This document shows, in pieces, positions 22,890-35,859 of a stretch of 64,000 nt of DNA (its first letter is position 1; each line of letters opens with the position of its first letter). Under the pieces are notes generated by a model. It had not been told where the DNA came from and did no database searches. It saw nothing but the letters and a program-made list of their open reading frames with translations. The stretch covers positions 12,104,561 through 12,168,560 of the forward strand of contig JAFMSR010000017.1 in assembly GCA_022818135.1 (NCBI GenBank), written 5' to 3'. A program made the translations under genes and the position numbers. The stretch is from Saxidomus purpurata. Taxonomy: Eukaryota > Mollusca > Bivalvia > Venerida > Veneridae.

Positions 22890-25140
22890 ATTAAGAATTA
22901 GACAAAATGATACTAATCCAGTGCTACTAGGAGATTTTCATCGCCTATTGTTTGCTACTTATTGCTGTCGATGATATATTTGCACGCATTTTAAAAGTAA
23001 ACAAATGATGGTCCCTTCTACCAAGTACAAACGAACACATCTGATGGCAATTGAGACAGCTTGAGAAAGGGCTTAATCCTTTCTCTGCAGTCAGTTGACA
23101 CGAATTGATCAATTAGAGTTTTATCGTTTGTACCGGATTATTTCATATGACCAATGACGCGACAAGGTGCCTAGGAGTACTTTGAAATACAGAATGCGTC
23201 CCGTTCCGGAGACATCCCATGGCACTGTACAGTCAAGACACATCGGACCTTTGTTTTAGGTCTGAGGAGTAATTGACAAGATAGTAATAGAATTGATGTG
23301 GCAGATAATGTTCAAATCCTTCAATGACCAGTTACTTGTGATACATATTTTAAGTTGATTGGTGGTTGATGAATATGGTGTTTGATTGTACTTGCTTCGG
23401 CAATATATACTAAAAGTGTGTGCTATGATGTATATATTCACAATACAAACGGTTGTGCCACTTCCTTCTGAATATACTCAGATAAAAAAAGACAATCAAT
23501 AGGAAAATATTTTCTTTTGTTTGAAAAACATAACAAAAAACAGTGTGATGAAGCTATACAAATATTTAATACTCGGAATTAAACTCTGTTATGCATTAAA
23601 GGATTCTAAAATAAAATTTTACACATGTTCAGCTCATAAACATTAAGTAATGTACGCAAGAACCTAAGGTCAACGTCACAGATTGTGACACACCACTTTT
23701 GCGGCATTCATCACTTTTGAATGACAGCTCTTGTCCTATGTCTGTTTTGGCTTGCTTTATTTTCTTTTTGATTTTGAATGATTAAGATACTTAAAAGTAT
23801 TCAAGTTTTCCTAACTGCTCCGGAATTATACACAAGTCCAGTGACTTTTATTGTCCTTTCTGGAACATGAGATATGCCGCACATTACATCGCTCATGCAG
23901 GTCAGACTTACTGACTGAGCCACTTTCATAATGCAATATGCATTTATAATAAGTGAAATATATGATATTTGCAATCATCTAAAATATTTAGATGTATTTA
24001 AACGTCTAATGCTGCTATAAGCATCTATGTACTATGTGTATGAACATTCAATTTTAGGACAAGAATAACTTTGTTTTCAACTAAAAGACAAACATTTATA
24101 ATTTCAAGGGCACTGTAAATATACAAATATTTATGAAATTCAACAACCATAATTTGCGTTTAGTAATAACCAATATATTCCATTTGTAGAAAGAAAACCA
24201 GCATATACGCATGAAACTTGGGATATCATTACAGCTTAATCAGTAAAACAGATGAACGATGATTGCAACAAATTAGAAAAGCTATCACTCGTAAGTAAGG
24301 AATGTCCCCAAAATAGCGTCTCACCGTCTGTGACAATGAGCCTCATGATGTGGACCTAGCACTTGCATACGATACTTGATCTCCATGTGCCAAAATATCT
24401 TAAAATACTTAAATGTATAACAGAGTTAAAGCCTGAACAGGAAATATTTGTATACATTCATCAAACTTAATCATATTATTTTCAAACAGAAGACAATATG
24501 TATCTATTTACTGTTTGAATGACATGACCGTATATATTGTTAACGATATACTAGTATATTGTCATCGACTTTGTCATCAATGTTATAACAGATCAAAATG
24601 TTTATCACACCTAATTGGTCACTGCAGTATTTGATGATAAACTGGTACATTATGGCTATTATTACAATGCGAGGTGTCTATGGAAATAGACGCAGCTTGC
24701 ATAGTTCGGCGTTAAGTCCTCGAAGTATTATGGAACTTGTAATTCACTCCGTCAAAATTGAAGAAGGTTGAGCTAAGGATGCTGGATGCTTTTGTACATA
24801 ACAAAAACTGAACAATAAACGTGTGTGATTCATGTTTATTGACTGCTATTAAGGATTTAAGTTTCGCTTTCTCAATAGTGTCATCAAAAATGTGTTTGTG
24901 TGAATAAGTTAGAAAAAAAACATCAATTGTTAATTTTAAAGTTGTTTGCAAACATTCCGTCCAAAGCAATATTAAGCAATCAATTACAGTTGATTTTCTC
25001 CAAAATGCACCGGCTTAATATGAGTTTTAATAAATTTTTATTTACCATTTACCATTCCCTGCAAACAAATATTTTCATCGGACAGAAATAGCAGAAAAGT
25101 TTCGTTTTTCGTTTTCCAAGATACTGCCACAATAGAATAT
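22890..25140. other. AT-rich region, nothing recognised
   Basis: No gene or shared repeat was identified. Open frames at 23,256-23,441 (-) and 24,712-24,969 (-) have no recognisable domain. Confidence 0.45.
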
Positions 25141-25144
25141 ATCA

Positions 25145-25295
25145 GATCCGCCTTGGTGCAGTGGTATTGCGTTCGCCTCACGATCGGGGGGTCATGGGTT
25201 CAATCATCACCAGTGCCTATGTAGTGGAAGTATCCTTAGGCAAAACATAGATAATTCCACATTGTTTTTCTCTCTCTTCGAGGTTGATATCATTA
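25145..25295 (+). mobile_element. tRNA-derived SINE (family with CTTAGGCAA body), copy 1
   Basis: A box TGGTGCAGTGG (25,154-25,164) and B-box-like GGTTCAATCAT (25,197-25,207) define the head. The body has CAGTGCC, GTAGTGGA, CCTTAGGCAA and then CTCTCTCTTCGAGGTTGAT. The same body occurs at 51,801-52,010. Copy 1 lacks the ATAAATTAGTATA tail and abuts the inverted MITE copy at 25,291, so its tail may have been lost. Confidence 0.8.
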
Positions 25296-25640
25296 AAGAG
25301 GCACTTCTTACATCAAGCAGATTATATTTTCGAAACATAAATTATGTGTTCAATGAACGTAAAATGATAAATAAAAAAAGGCCTCAATTAACCACAATTA
25401 ATCAATCTAGAGGCTTTCTGTAATAAATCGCATCCGTCCATTAATTGTACAACAATTCTACAAAGATTATTGAATGGTTTACGGTACTGCAGTATAATAT
25501 AAACCGCTGATTTTATCGATAATGACTGGGAATGTATAGCTGAAACTTTAAGGTTAAGTTATAATACTTCCAAACATTCTATAATTTATGCTTTGTAGGT
25601 TATTAAGTCGACACTAGTTGTAGGGTATGTCTCTTTAAGC
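25291..25640 (-). mobile_element. MITE with TTAAAGGG-type ends, inverted copy
   Basis: Reverse-oriented homologue of 22,494-22,885, running from TTAAAGAGGCACTTCTTA to GGGTATGTCTCTTTAA. A few small indels separate the copies. Two inverted copies 2.4 kb apart could pair as a long hairpin. Confidence 0.75.
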
Positions 25641-26184
25641 CATGGTGACATAGCTTTTGGCCCATTCTGATCAATATTCTAACTTGACTTAGATTTCAAA
25701 AAGAAAATTACTCCGATAAAGTTTCTACATGCAAAAAAAAATGCAGTCTACTGTGTACTGCCCTGGTGACATTGTCTGTTATCAAATTTGACCCATTTTC
25801 CAATTTGACCAATATTTTATCAATACACTTGTTTTGACTAAGTTTCACAAATATACAATCAAAATTCAGCCTTTGTTGCATATTCTATGATTAAACTATG
25901 TGACCTAGTTTTTTACCCGAGCTGACACATTTTCAAACAGGACCTAGAATTAAATCAAGACACTGATTCCTACAATGTTTCGAAAAGATCCTATGAAAAA
26001 TGAAGCCACTAACGCCTGCACAATGTTTTCCTATGCTTTAAATTAGTAACCTAGATTTTGACCCAAGATGACCCTTCTGCAAACTGTATGATCTAGATTA
26101 CATCAAGACAGTTCTTCTGATAAAGTATCAAGACGATCCAGTAAAATATATAACCTCTGTTTTATTTTCGCTATTTTTTCGAAT

Positions 26185-26710
26185 CAAGTCCGAAAGACAG
26201 GATACTCAACTATTCTTAGTGCTTGCCAACAAAACAATGTTTTGTCAATAAAAAGCAAAACAAAATTCTGTTGAATCTCCTAGTATAAAGTTAAAAACTG
26301 TAATCATAAAAACGTTAAAAGTAATCTACGATAACTTATTTGTTGGATACCCCGGAACACTTTTTCTAAGTTTTATGTGACTCCCTTAAGTGGTTGCTGA
26401 AGTATGTGCATGATAGTACCTTGCATGCAAAATTTTAATCAAAGTTTCTAAATTCAACTTGAACCATAATTTGTAATTAATTAAGTCAAGAGTTATATAA
26501 CTGAACTGCAAATTATGAGACACATAATTCTCTGACAAATCCCAGAACTTGGTGGAACAAATCCCGACTTTCCTCAAACATATTGGGATTCCTTATCTAG
26601 TACATACAACACTTTGACCAAATTTCGTAAGTTGTAAACAGGTAAAATAGGACCTAAATTCAGTCAACAGGTCAAGAGTTATGTAACATAAAACTATGAT
26701 ACCACAGAAG
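26185..26710 (-). mobile_element. Helentron-like element fragment (family A, degenerate)
   Basis: AATCAAG, then GACAGGATACTCAACTATTC and GTGCTTGCCAACAAAAC, parallel the left end of the element at 15,076. They are followed by one and a half units (GTATGTGCATGATAGTACC, ACCATAATTTGTAATTA, TCAAGAGTTAT). The terminal hairpin is damaged and the right terminus and microsatellite are missing. Confidence 0.6.
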
Positions 26711-26867
26711 CGCATATTTTTACCTTTGGTCCATACTTTGGTCTTCAGCACTTCAGCTCCAAGGTCTTCTGATATTTTCTTTCAGTGTATGTAATGTTTT
26801 GTGATATTGGCATCCTAACTTCTGTATTCTCGCCAATGGACATCGGTTCAAATTATAGAATATCTAA

Positions 26868-27050
26868 CTATGTGTTATTTTGCAGAGGTCACTTGTCAAC
26901 GATATAACAGGTAAATCCGATGATCGGCGAATAAGCTGTCGACCGTAAGCACACAATCTAACTGTGTGTAATATTGCATGACGGTTAACACTTCTCAACG
27001 ATAAAACAGGTAAATCTTAGCCGTCGGTCGTTAGCTCACAATCCAACTGG
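26868..27050 (+). repeat. Two-copy tandem repeat of about 99 bp
   Basis: TCAACGATATAACAGGTAAA near 26,896 recurs as TCAACGATAAAACAGGTAAA near 26,995, and the flanks also match (CACACAATCTAACTG and CTCACAATCCAACTG). No coding sequence is involved. Confidence 0.7.
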
Positions 27051-27509
27051 TAACAATCTGAATAAATGCGTCAATATCTTTTGTTCTTTATATTTTCGGT
27101 AATAACTCTTTAATTAACGCCAAAATGTACTTGCAATGTACATTTTCGACAGCAGTGTTCATTCTTACATCCTGTAATGTAAAAATATTCATGTAACTTT
27201 CCAAGGAAACTTTTTAAATCCAAATTTTGCACAGAACAATTTTGATACGTTTTGAAACATACACCTGCTTTCACCTATATGAAACAACGTGAAATGTACG
27301 TTTTATCGTTGATGCCGGATAATTCAATCTGTGAACGTTGTAAACGTTGAAAGAATTGGACCAGTAAGTGTACAATATTTTGAAAAAAGTTACTTCAAAA
27401 ACACATTTTGGATATGACACATTTTAAGGTATTATTTTTCTCCATAGTCGAGCCTAAAATGTTCAAATTATAATATGAAAAGGAACAAAAAACAGGAGGA
27501 AAAAATAAA

Positions 27510-27590
27510 GCGTCGCCGGTGGGATTCGAACCTTGCCCGTAAAATTAGAGTGCCATGGGGAATGATCTAAAGGTGACAGCTTGAATAAGA
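27510..27590 (-). mobile_element. 3' half of a tRNA-like sequence
   Basis: On the minus strand GGTTCGAATCCC (a perfect B box) is followed by ACCGGCGAC and, a little further, by a run of T. No 5' acceptor partner or A box is visible, so this is a tRNA-derived fragment and not a gene. Confidence 0.4.
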
Positions 27591-27644
27591 CATGAATATT
27601 CAATTCCTATATATAAAACATCTGCGAACATAATAGTATACAGA

Positions 27645-28085
27645 CTAAATATCCGAAATGCCAACGAATATCCACCACGTCCGAAAACACCGCTATTGTT
27701 CCTGCTGTATATGTCTCGTTATATTTTACTGGTCAATCAAATATTTAAAGCAGTTTACATTTGGTTTGTAATGGCAAATCACATACTGCGAGGTTTTTTT
27801 AATGATCAACTCCTACATAACATCCCCTATTTACTCAATGTACAAATTTAATAGTGTTGGCGTCTCCATTATTGAGCTTTGCCTGACTCGTACCGTATGG
27901 GTAGCGGCAGGTAACACCAGACTAAGAATATCTACCACGTTCGAAAACACCGCTATTTTTCCTGTTGTTTATTTCTCGTTATATTTTACTGGGCAATCAA
28001 ATATCAATAGCAATTTACATTGGGTTTGTATTGACAAATCACAGACTGCAAGGCTTTTTGAATGATCAATTCTTACATAAAGCCC
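27645..28085 (+). repeat. Tandem duplication of about 265 bp
   Basis: The block containing AAACACCGCTATT, TCTCGTTATATTTTACTGG and CAAATCACAGACTGC is present at about 27,670-27,830 and 27,930-28,085. The copies differ by scattered substitutions. The 87-codon open frame at 27,802-28,065 runs through the second copy only and is not conserved in the first. Confidence 0.75.
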
Positions 28086-28089
28086 CCTA

Positions 28090-29455
28090 GATGCCGGCAT
28101 ATTTTAATACACGCTGGGCAGAAAGGCTCATGTCTTTGTTAAGGCAGCGCGCTATTTATTTTAGTGGGTGGGTGCATGTTTTTTAAATTTTCATTTTCTT
28201 CCTTTGATATAAAATGGGTTTAATTTGGTATGGATGCATAATATTGTAGTATAATTCATGTAAAGAAAACTATAAATAGCCAATTAAGAACGGATATTTT
28301 TTAACATTTATTTCCACTGATTCTCACACAGTCTTTGTTTGTCAACGAGCAAGATAATATGTAAAAATGTATTTGATCTTTATTATAATTAACTAATTCA
28401 AATATTTCTTTACATTAACAAATGAGTAAGTATACTACACCATTTAGGCATCCCAACCAGGATAAAAAAGTTTAATGTAAAAAGAAGAAATGAAATATTA
28501 TAAAACATGAGCCCAACCCACTGAAAAAAAATGTGCACTACCTTAAACACTGTATATAACGGTTTCATTTGATGTGTTGTACACAGATTAATGTGGTGGT
28601 TCAAAAGACCAACGTCATATCCTTGCACAGACGGCGTATTTTGTTACACACTCGACAGACATGCATGTGTTTCAAATAACACTGTACATCACGTTATGCT
28701 GCGCGTGTTGTATACGTAAGCAAATAGACTGAGCAGTAATATGAAAGTAAAATTTCCATTGGCCCGCCTACAGAAGTCACGCGCAGGGGTCACCCTGTCT
28801 GCTAACCTGCGCATGTACTTCTTTTTGCTAATGATTTTAAGCGTTTTCATGATGTCAACGTGTCTGGTAAAGTGAAAAAAATTAAACCTGGTAAAATTGT
28901 GTTCAAGGTCATTTTCAAGGCTGTCTTAAAGTGTCAGCATTTGCCTCGGACGTCTGACTTTTCAACATTCTGGAGCTGTCAGCATAGCCTTTACATTCAT
29001 ACAGACATTACGTGTTTCATACGGTAACTGCCACTTCTATGGAAGGCCAAACCTTAATCAAAGTTTTAACCCGCGCATACGGTTTAATACGTTATGGACG
29101 TTCAAAATATATACAACCAGTTCTGATACAACATATTAGTAAAGACAAAAGATTACCCTGTATAAATCAAGCTAAATACATGTCAGGAATACACGGGGAA
29201 GAATGATTCATGTTGTCTGATCCTGATTATATACCTGGAATATTGTCAAAATAAGCAGTGGATCTACAGAAATTCCGATAAAAATGTGTCACCTCGTGTG
29301 TTGTCACGCATCGCTGCAATTACGGAATTTCATAATTATTGTTAGCGGAATAAATGTTGTTACAAAATAACTGCATTTCTTTGTCATTTAAACTTGTCCG
29401 CCCAGTTGCCGAATTTCTATACATAAATATTGTATAAGCAGGGAAGTACCAAATC
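28090..29455. other. AT-rich region, nothing recognised
   Basis: No recognisable gene or shared repeat. It ends in a C-rich stretch at 29,462-29,520 that resembles 57,975-58,020. Confidence 0.45.
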
Positions 29456-29590
29456 GTTGCATCCCCAAAACAGCCCCCCAACCCCCAGAAGGGCCCCCCC
29501 CCCACACCCCCTTCACACACCAATTAATCTACATAATTTTTGTCTTTGTTCATTTAAAGGCTGCCCCAACTCTCAGAATTGCACACCACC

Positions 29591-29723
<133 letters not shown>

Positions 29724-29861
29724 CATTCACACAAAAAAAAACAAAAACATGACATACTAATACATAAATATAAAACTAAAGGCTAGAACCAACAAAAGAA
29801 GTAAAAATCTAGGTAAGTATTTGCAATGCTGGTTTTACAGCACCGGTACACTATATGATCA

Positions 29862-30005
29862 TATTGGAATTTAAAAAGCGTTTGCAACGCTTTATCATCT
29901 GGTAGCGTATTATTTCAAATCTACAGATATACTTTACATTTATACTGCAACCTTTTTATATGACTATATCTTCTAAAATATGTTATTTTCATACAGTTTG
30001 CAAAA
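29862..30005 (+). repeat. Dispersed repeat, second copy
   Basis: Homologue of 22,317-22,470, sharing the palindromic AAAGCGTTTGCAACGCTTTA and the following ATTATTTCAAATCTACAGAT. Confidence 0.75.
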
Positions 30006-30394
30006 TCTGAGACCACGAGTTTCAATTTGTTAAAGATCGTGTGATGGTGGAACTAATACATTTGCAAAACGTTATCTACATTTTTTTTCATGTTTTAACA
30101 CATATAAGTTAACAACATTTTATTCGAAATAATTACATATAGTCACATTTGAATCTATTGTTGACAATTGTTAGATTTTAGATAATAATTCATTAAAATG
30201 GGCTTGGCGGTATGACATATTACTAGTATGGTTTTGAGTGATGCTGAAATGGTATTTTAAGATATGCTTCAATTGAATATCGAAAATATACATTTAAATT
30301 CCAACTTCTAATTAATTCTTAACAGAAATCGAATATGATAAAAAGTAGACCATGATCATGATGTATGGAGAACTTAAAGCTTAGTATAAAACTC

Positions 30395-30743
30395 AAACGT
30401 ACGGTGCTCGTGAAGTGACATGTGATACATTTGATTTATTTTGTACTTACGAAATACAATGTAAATGTTATTTCGTAAGATTTCGTTACAACGAAATACA
30501 TACATTTCGTTAAAACGAAATAAGATTTCGTTCTTACGAAATGTTACAATGTATGACGTTTTCACGAAATCTTATTTCGTTTTTACGAAATCTTATTTCG
30601 GTTTTTTTCGAAATCTTATTTCGTTTAAATGAAATGTTATTCCGTTTTTACGAAATCTTATTTTGTATTTACGAAATGTATTTCGTAATTACGAAAAAAA
30701 AAAAAAATGTATCACATGTCACTTCACGCGTACCGTACAAACG
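30395..30743. mobile_element. Foldback element made of ACGAAAT palindromic repeats
   Basis: Inverted ends of about 36 bp bound the element: the left contains GTGAAGTGACATGTGATACA (30,410-30,429), and the right is its reverse complement followed by GCGTACCGTACAAACGT. The whole interior (30,445-30,700) is variants of a short palindromic unit, TTACGAAATCTTATTTCG, repeated about ten times with A/T-run spacers. The 60-70 codon open frames on either strand are by-products. No transposase is present. Confidence 0.8.
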
Positions 30744-31507
30744 TTACTATTAAAAATCTATATATATAGTGTAAGGAGGTTTAAAATGCCAGTCGTATCC
30801 CGGTATATATAGATACTTTAGTTCTGTAGAAGGCTTTTTAATGAATTGTTCCGGTCATAAATACGTATGGGATGATATAATTCTGGAAATACAAAAAAGT
30901 AGAGAAACTGACACTTTTGGTAGCAAAGGATAGATAATACCCGCATAATTCATTAAACCCCTTGCGACATTTATCAGTCTGGAATATTAACAAGAATTTA
31001 AGCCATTATGATGAACCGAGGGCTACATGATATATTTCCTTTCACAGGCTATGACAGCTTTAAAAGGAACTGAGTCAACTTTTTTTTTCTTCTGTGATAT
31101 ATATACTGAATCAATAAAGCAGTCTCAAATACTTTTTCTCTTCCGAGGCACTTTTGACTTCAGGTCAAAAGTCGAATTTGATAGTAAATTATCATTAGGT
31201 TCCAATAATGTTTTGCGTTCGTATATCGTAAAATTTTAATGCAAGATTTAATCGTCTGCTGTGAAAAATGAAGCCCGATTCCTAACAGTTCCTTACAAAG
31301 CATACAAAGTTCAAATGAATCTGTCATCTCCGTTTGAAAAGTAATAGAATGAAACAAAACCAAAACCTGTCACATGGTGTTTTATCTCATGTCAATTTAT
31401 TGTTGTTGCATATCTGTTAATATCTTATTGTATTTTCGTAAGTGCAATTCGATGTATTCATTAATTTACAAATGTCATCATTGTTACTTAGTAAAAAATA
31501 AATATGT

Positions 31508-31960
31508 CCCTGTATTTTATCGTTGATTAAAGTACAGACAGGAGTTCGGATGTGTAGTAATCAAATCGCGAGTGATATCTAAACGACTGATTAAATGATA
31601 TAATACATGGAGGCAAAATTGACGCTGTAAGTTTTACATAGGCTTATATATGGGAAACTTCCGCTAAACAATGCTACATACCAATTAGCTAAGCTCTGGA
31701 CCTTGTAGTTTAAAACACGAAGACATTTTGAAGTTTTCCCTATATAAGCCTATGTTAAACTTACAGTGTCAATTTTGACCCGCGGGTCATGATGTGAACT
31801 ATTATGGTAGAGGTCCACTGGGCAGTTCTACGTCTTTGTTTAAACGTCTTAGCGCTAGGCTCGTGGTTTCAGAGAAGAAAATGATTGAGATTGTCCCTAA
31901 ATACGCCTAGTATGTAAAATTAATAGATCCCACGGACGGGGTCAATTTTGAGGAGATTTT
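31508..31960. mobile_element. Fragments of the ATCGTTGA repeat and a family F unit
   Basis: 31,508-31,580 repeats the start of the block at 21,953. 31,616-31,960 contains family F repeat-unit sequence (GGGTCATGATGTGAAC, GGTAGAGGTCCACTGGGC). Its first 40 bp (31,616-31,655) are inverted relative to 31,737-31,777, so one unit end has been duplicated head to head. No element termini are present. Confidence 0.6.
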
Positions 31961-32400
31961 TAAAGTTCACATCAGAAAAAGAAGTTTACTACAAGTATTA
32001 ACACATTAACCGAACTGCTGACTTCTTGGTGAAGGTCATTATAATAAAGAATCAAACTGTGTTCATTTATCCACGTCTAAGTATTCGTTATTTTAAGGTA
32101 TATGCCCGTTTCAGGCGTTATACATAATCTAATGACTGCTGCTAATGTTCACATTTCTTTCAATATTAAATCTTACTGACAGCAAAGCGAGAAGCAGACT
32201 TAAAAGATACCAAGTATTCAGTTACAGCAAAAGCCAGCAAATGCTTATATAAAGTTTAACTTAATGAATGTAAATGTTTTAAACTATACCTACCCCTACT
32301 GAGTACATGTATATGTACAAGCAAGTCACCGCAAAATAAGATTTATTGCCTTTCAAATTTTAAACTGATTTTTTAATTAAAGTAGGTGTAGAGCTTAAGG

Positions 32401-32585
32401 GGAGCGGTGGTGTAGAGGTTAAGATGTTGCCGCTCACTCCGGAGGTTGTTCGAGCCCAACTGGGGTCACGACTGTACCTCCTCATATGACACCAGGTTTT
32501 TCGAGGAAAGTATTCGAGAGTGAGTTGGTAAGCTTCATGCTTTCCTCAAAATCGAGCTGAAATAAATTCGTATAAACTAAACTAA
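32401..32585 (+). mobile_element. tRNA-derived SINE (family with GGTCACGAC body), copy 1
   Basis: A box TGGTGTAGAGG (32,408-32,418) and a T-arm-like GTTCGAGCCC (32,448-32,457) form the head. The body GGGGTCACGACTGTACCTCC, then CATATGACACCAG, and a tail ending AAATAAATTCGTATAAACTA are shared with the copy at 60,229-60,408. Confidence 0.8.
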
Positions 32586-32589
32586 TTCT

Positions 32590-33500
32590 CAGATTGGTAA
32601 TCATGTGTTTTAAATTATAAACAATGATGATTAGACAAACAATGTACTGATGATATGATAAAAAAACATCTAAGAGACATAGCGAAAAGGGCTTATTTGA
32701 CCAAATTAAAAAAAATCAGGTACCGTAAGTCCTGCATTCCCGAGGCTGTCTAACTAGTTATAAAGGTTGAACAAGGTAATGTGTGAGTGACGAAATTTGG
32801 TGATGATTAGATAAAAGGTATTCCAACTAGAGAGCTGGCAATGAAATGAAAGCTTCTCATCTAAACCGAGATCACTAAATACATCCGATCTAGTGATGAC
32901 CTTTAAAACAAATTACTTTAAACTAAAGGGCTCAAATACATCTGCTTTCATATTGTTTCGCTTCCTTTTGTATATTAGAATTTGACGATTTAGCAATAAG
33001 TAAGTATTACTTGCCATCATGAAGGTTTCCAAAAATGACAAAGTACACTGTAATAGTGGGTAATGGAGACATACAACCCATTTTCTCCTTCTGTATGACA
33101 TAATGCATTCATCAAAAACCCTGAAAATTAATAAACTACTTCTTTTTATTGCATATTAGCATTTATATTTATTACAGGTGAAGACGACATAAATCACGAG
33201 TATGTTGAGTTCTTGATTTTGTACAATTAATGTAAAACAATAAATCATCAAATTATAAAAGCACTTGGTAGATGTATAGAGCAAAGTACGGAGAGTAGTT
33301 GCTGTATTGTTTGATTACATAGCAAACCATATTGAATTTCCTGTTATTCACTACAATGGATAAAACATTATTTAAGACCACAAAATTTAGTACGCCTTTA
33401 TAATGACAAACTGGGCGACTTAGTAACACTAAGCCCTCTCTGTAAACGGGTACTGTCATCGGTTTGAAATACATTTGCCCAACATAACATGTGCCATAAT
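32590..33500. other. AT-rich region, nothing recognised
   Basis: The 103-codon open frame at 33,253-33,564 (-) runs into the transposon end at 33,510 and has no domain I recognise. Confidence 0.4.
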
Positions 33501-33509
33501 TTATTATAG

Positions 33510-34667
33510 CAGTGAATAATCTAGGTTTTGATTTATATGAGTCCCTGGGACGCACATTTTTCAAAACAATGAGTCCCAGCTATGAAACAATGAGTCCCTT
33601 TCCGAAAAAGTCAGAAAATAGAATCGGACATCCCCGCCGAATTATTTTCGTTGCGAATCGCCGCTGTGATATGTTATTTTTTTTTCAAATATAATTGTTT
33701 CTAAAAGTATTGAGTTACTGAAAATATTAATTACCTTTTACGTAGATTTTAAATATTTTTTTCCGTTAAAAAAATCTGCTGTAATTAGTCGAGGTTTATT
33801 CTCCAATTAGCATTTGTCACTCGCGAATGTCGCGGTAGGTGTGAAAAATACGAGCATTCATAAAGGATGACAAACTAACTACGTCAACTTTGAAATTTCG
33901 AGCTATGTGACACCTCTGATTGAGTAACGTTTGATAATTTGTGAATGCGAAAAGTATTTTCAATTGACTTAATTAACATTAATAAGTTCCAACTATTCTT
34001 TACTTAAAATAAACGTTATGTTTATAACAAAATCGCGGCGCTTCAAGCCGAGTTTTTCTAAGTAACAATTATCTTCTACAATGTATTTATTTTAAAGAAT
34101 TAACTTTGTCGAATAAAATAATTTCTACAGCGACTTCTTTTACTCATACAGCCCCAGGTGTTACGAGATCAAAGCACGTACGCCGACGCCGAGTTTCGTT
34201 TGATCCGAGCGAAGCACGTGGCATTAAAAAGACCGAATATTTTGACGGGTCTGATTATTTTGTATTATAAAAACTAGTTTGGAATAGACAATGTATAATA
34301 TGAGTAAGTTTTATTTTGGTTATGCACTATATGAAGCTATAAAAATGTACGTTGGTCGGCAAATATTTTCGAATTTGATAAATGTACAAAAGTAAAAAAT
34401 AATTCTAATTCAAAGTCCTGTTAGCTGTCTGAAACACCACTCTAAGTACCGCGATTTTTTAACAATTTCATGCGAAAATTCTTCTAAATACTCGCAGGAA
34501 ACGCAAGTTCGTGGACGATATTCTTTTAAACAAACTGCCGCGAGCATATACCCAAGTCTCGATTTTCACGTGCTTGCGTCCTAAAGGACGCACATATTTC
34601 AAATCTTTGCGTCCTTTGCATTTTTTGTGCGTCTATGACGCAGGACGCACGGCTAGATTATTCACTG
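33510..34667. mobile_element. Non-autonomous DNA transposon with 15-bp perfect TIRs
   Basis: CAGTGAATAATCTAG (33,510-33,524) and its exact reverse complement (34,653-34,667) are the ends. TTATAG is present immediately outside both ends (33,504-33,509 and 34,668-34,673), consistent with a 6-bp target duplication. The CAGTG start recalls hAT ends, but hAT usually makes 8-bp duplications. Subterminal sequence near both ends contains GGACGCACATWTTTCAAA. No transposase-length open frame is present. Confidence 0.75.
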
Positions 34668-35606
34668 TTATAGAAACGCAAAAAACGTCATTCTGAAATG
34701 AAATATATCCTTGTACAAGGACTTCGCGGGTTGAAGCCGATTGCGTGAAAGCATTATTTGTTTCGGTTATTCTAGAACCTGTTGCGATTTTGTAGTTACA
34801 TAAGACATTTTTAGATACTGCAGTAGGCATAAACATGAATATGATAACTTAATTAAAGTAATTGCATCCAAAATAATTGCATGTGAATGCAATATCCAGC
34901 CCTTTTTTTTCAAGATAATCAAGCTAAGGAGTTTCTATATCAGACAATATAACAATCCCAAAACACCCTTTGATACAAGGATAGGCCTATATAAAAATTA
35001 ATATAATGAGGATAATTGTTGTTTTCGGCGTTTTACGCGTTGGCACGAAAAGTGATATTTTAACGAGTTGCGCACAAGGTACTTGATATGACTTCGATAA
35101 CAAGATATTTTCTGTTTATTTCATGACTGTATGGACATTTAAAAAAAAGTGCCGAAACTCACGGTAAACGTCACCAAAAGCAATACGCATATGACGACAT
35201 TTTAATGACGCCATCATCATAATGGTTTTCGGAATTCACATTTTGACGTTTATCTGGGTAGAAGATTTGACTGAGTGAACAGTGAGTTTATTGGGATATC
35301 ATCCATCATTATATTTCAACAAACCACCGAAACACAAACAACAAAACTCTATTAATAAGTACATTGTATTTACGTAACATGATTAATTACGGTCAGTATG
35401 AAATATTATTTATGTAAAAACTTCAACGCGCTTACTTCCGAATGCTTTATGAAGATTGACATGTGCTTGCATGTTTGTATACTTTTCCATATAGCCTTGT
35501 TGCATTTCTGTTGTACATATTTAAATGACAATTGGATTATAGTAAATTTAATGTGCTTACTACCAAATGATGCGTAACAAATGAGAAGTGCAAACATATA
35601 CATGTA

Positions 35607-35856
35607 CACTCAGTTCCAAAAGAAAGTGTGCACTTCTTAATTTTAAATATTTCAATATTTAGCAGACGTATCGGCTTCAATTTTCGCACACTATATCTCA
35701 TGTGTATTTGTCATCGATCGATTGCAAAATCTAAAATGTTCGCCATATTATACGTAAACAGATCTCAATTTTGGTTCCAAATATATAGGCTTTCAGAAAA
35801 ATAGTCGATGAGAAATCACAGAAAACAAAGTGCACACTTTCTTTTGGAACTGGGTG
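35607..35856. mobile_element. Tc1/mariner-type MITE (250 bp)
   Basis: The 28-bp ends (starting CACTCAGTTCCAAAAGAAAG) match in all but one or two positions and are flanked by TA on both sides (35,605-35,606 and 35,857-35,858). Short length, TA target and long TIR fit a Tc1/mariner-derived MITE. No coding sequence. Confidence 0.8.
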
Positions 35857-35859
35857 TAT

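Noticed and set aside
23690..23740. Possible Helentron end in the opposite orientation (GACAGCTCTTGT preceded by CATTCA...TGAATG)
   Set aside because: No subterminal repeat, tandem units or second terminus accompany it.
30374..30753. Open frames on both strands with FRKNEILFRFNEM-type repeats
   Set aside because: Produced by the palindromic ACGAAAT repeats of the foldback element.
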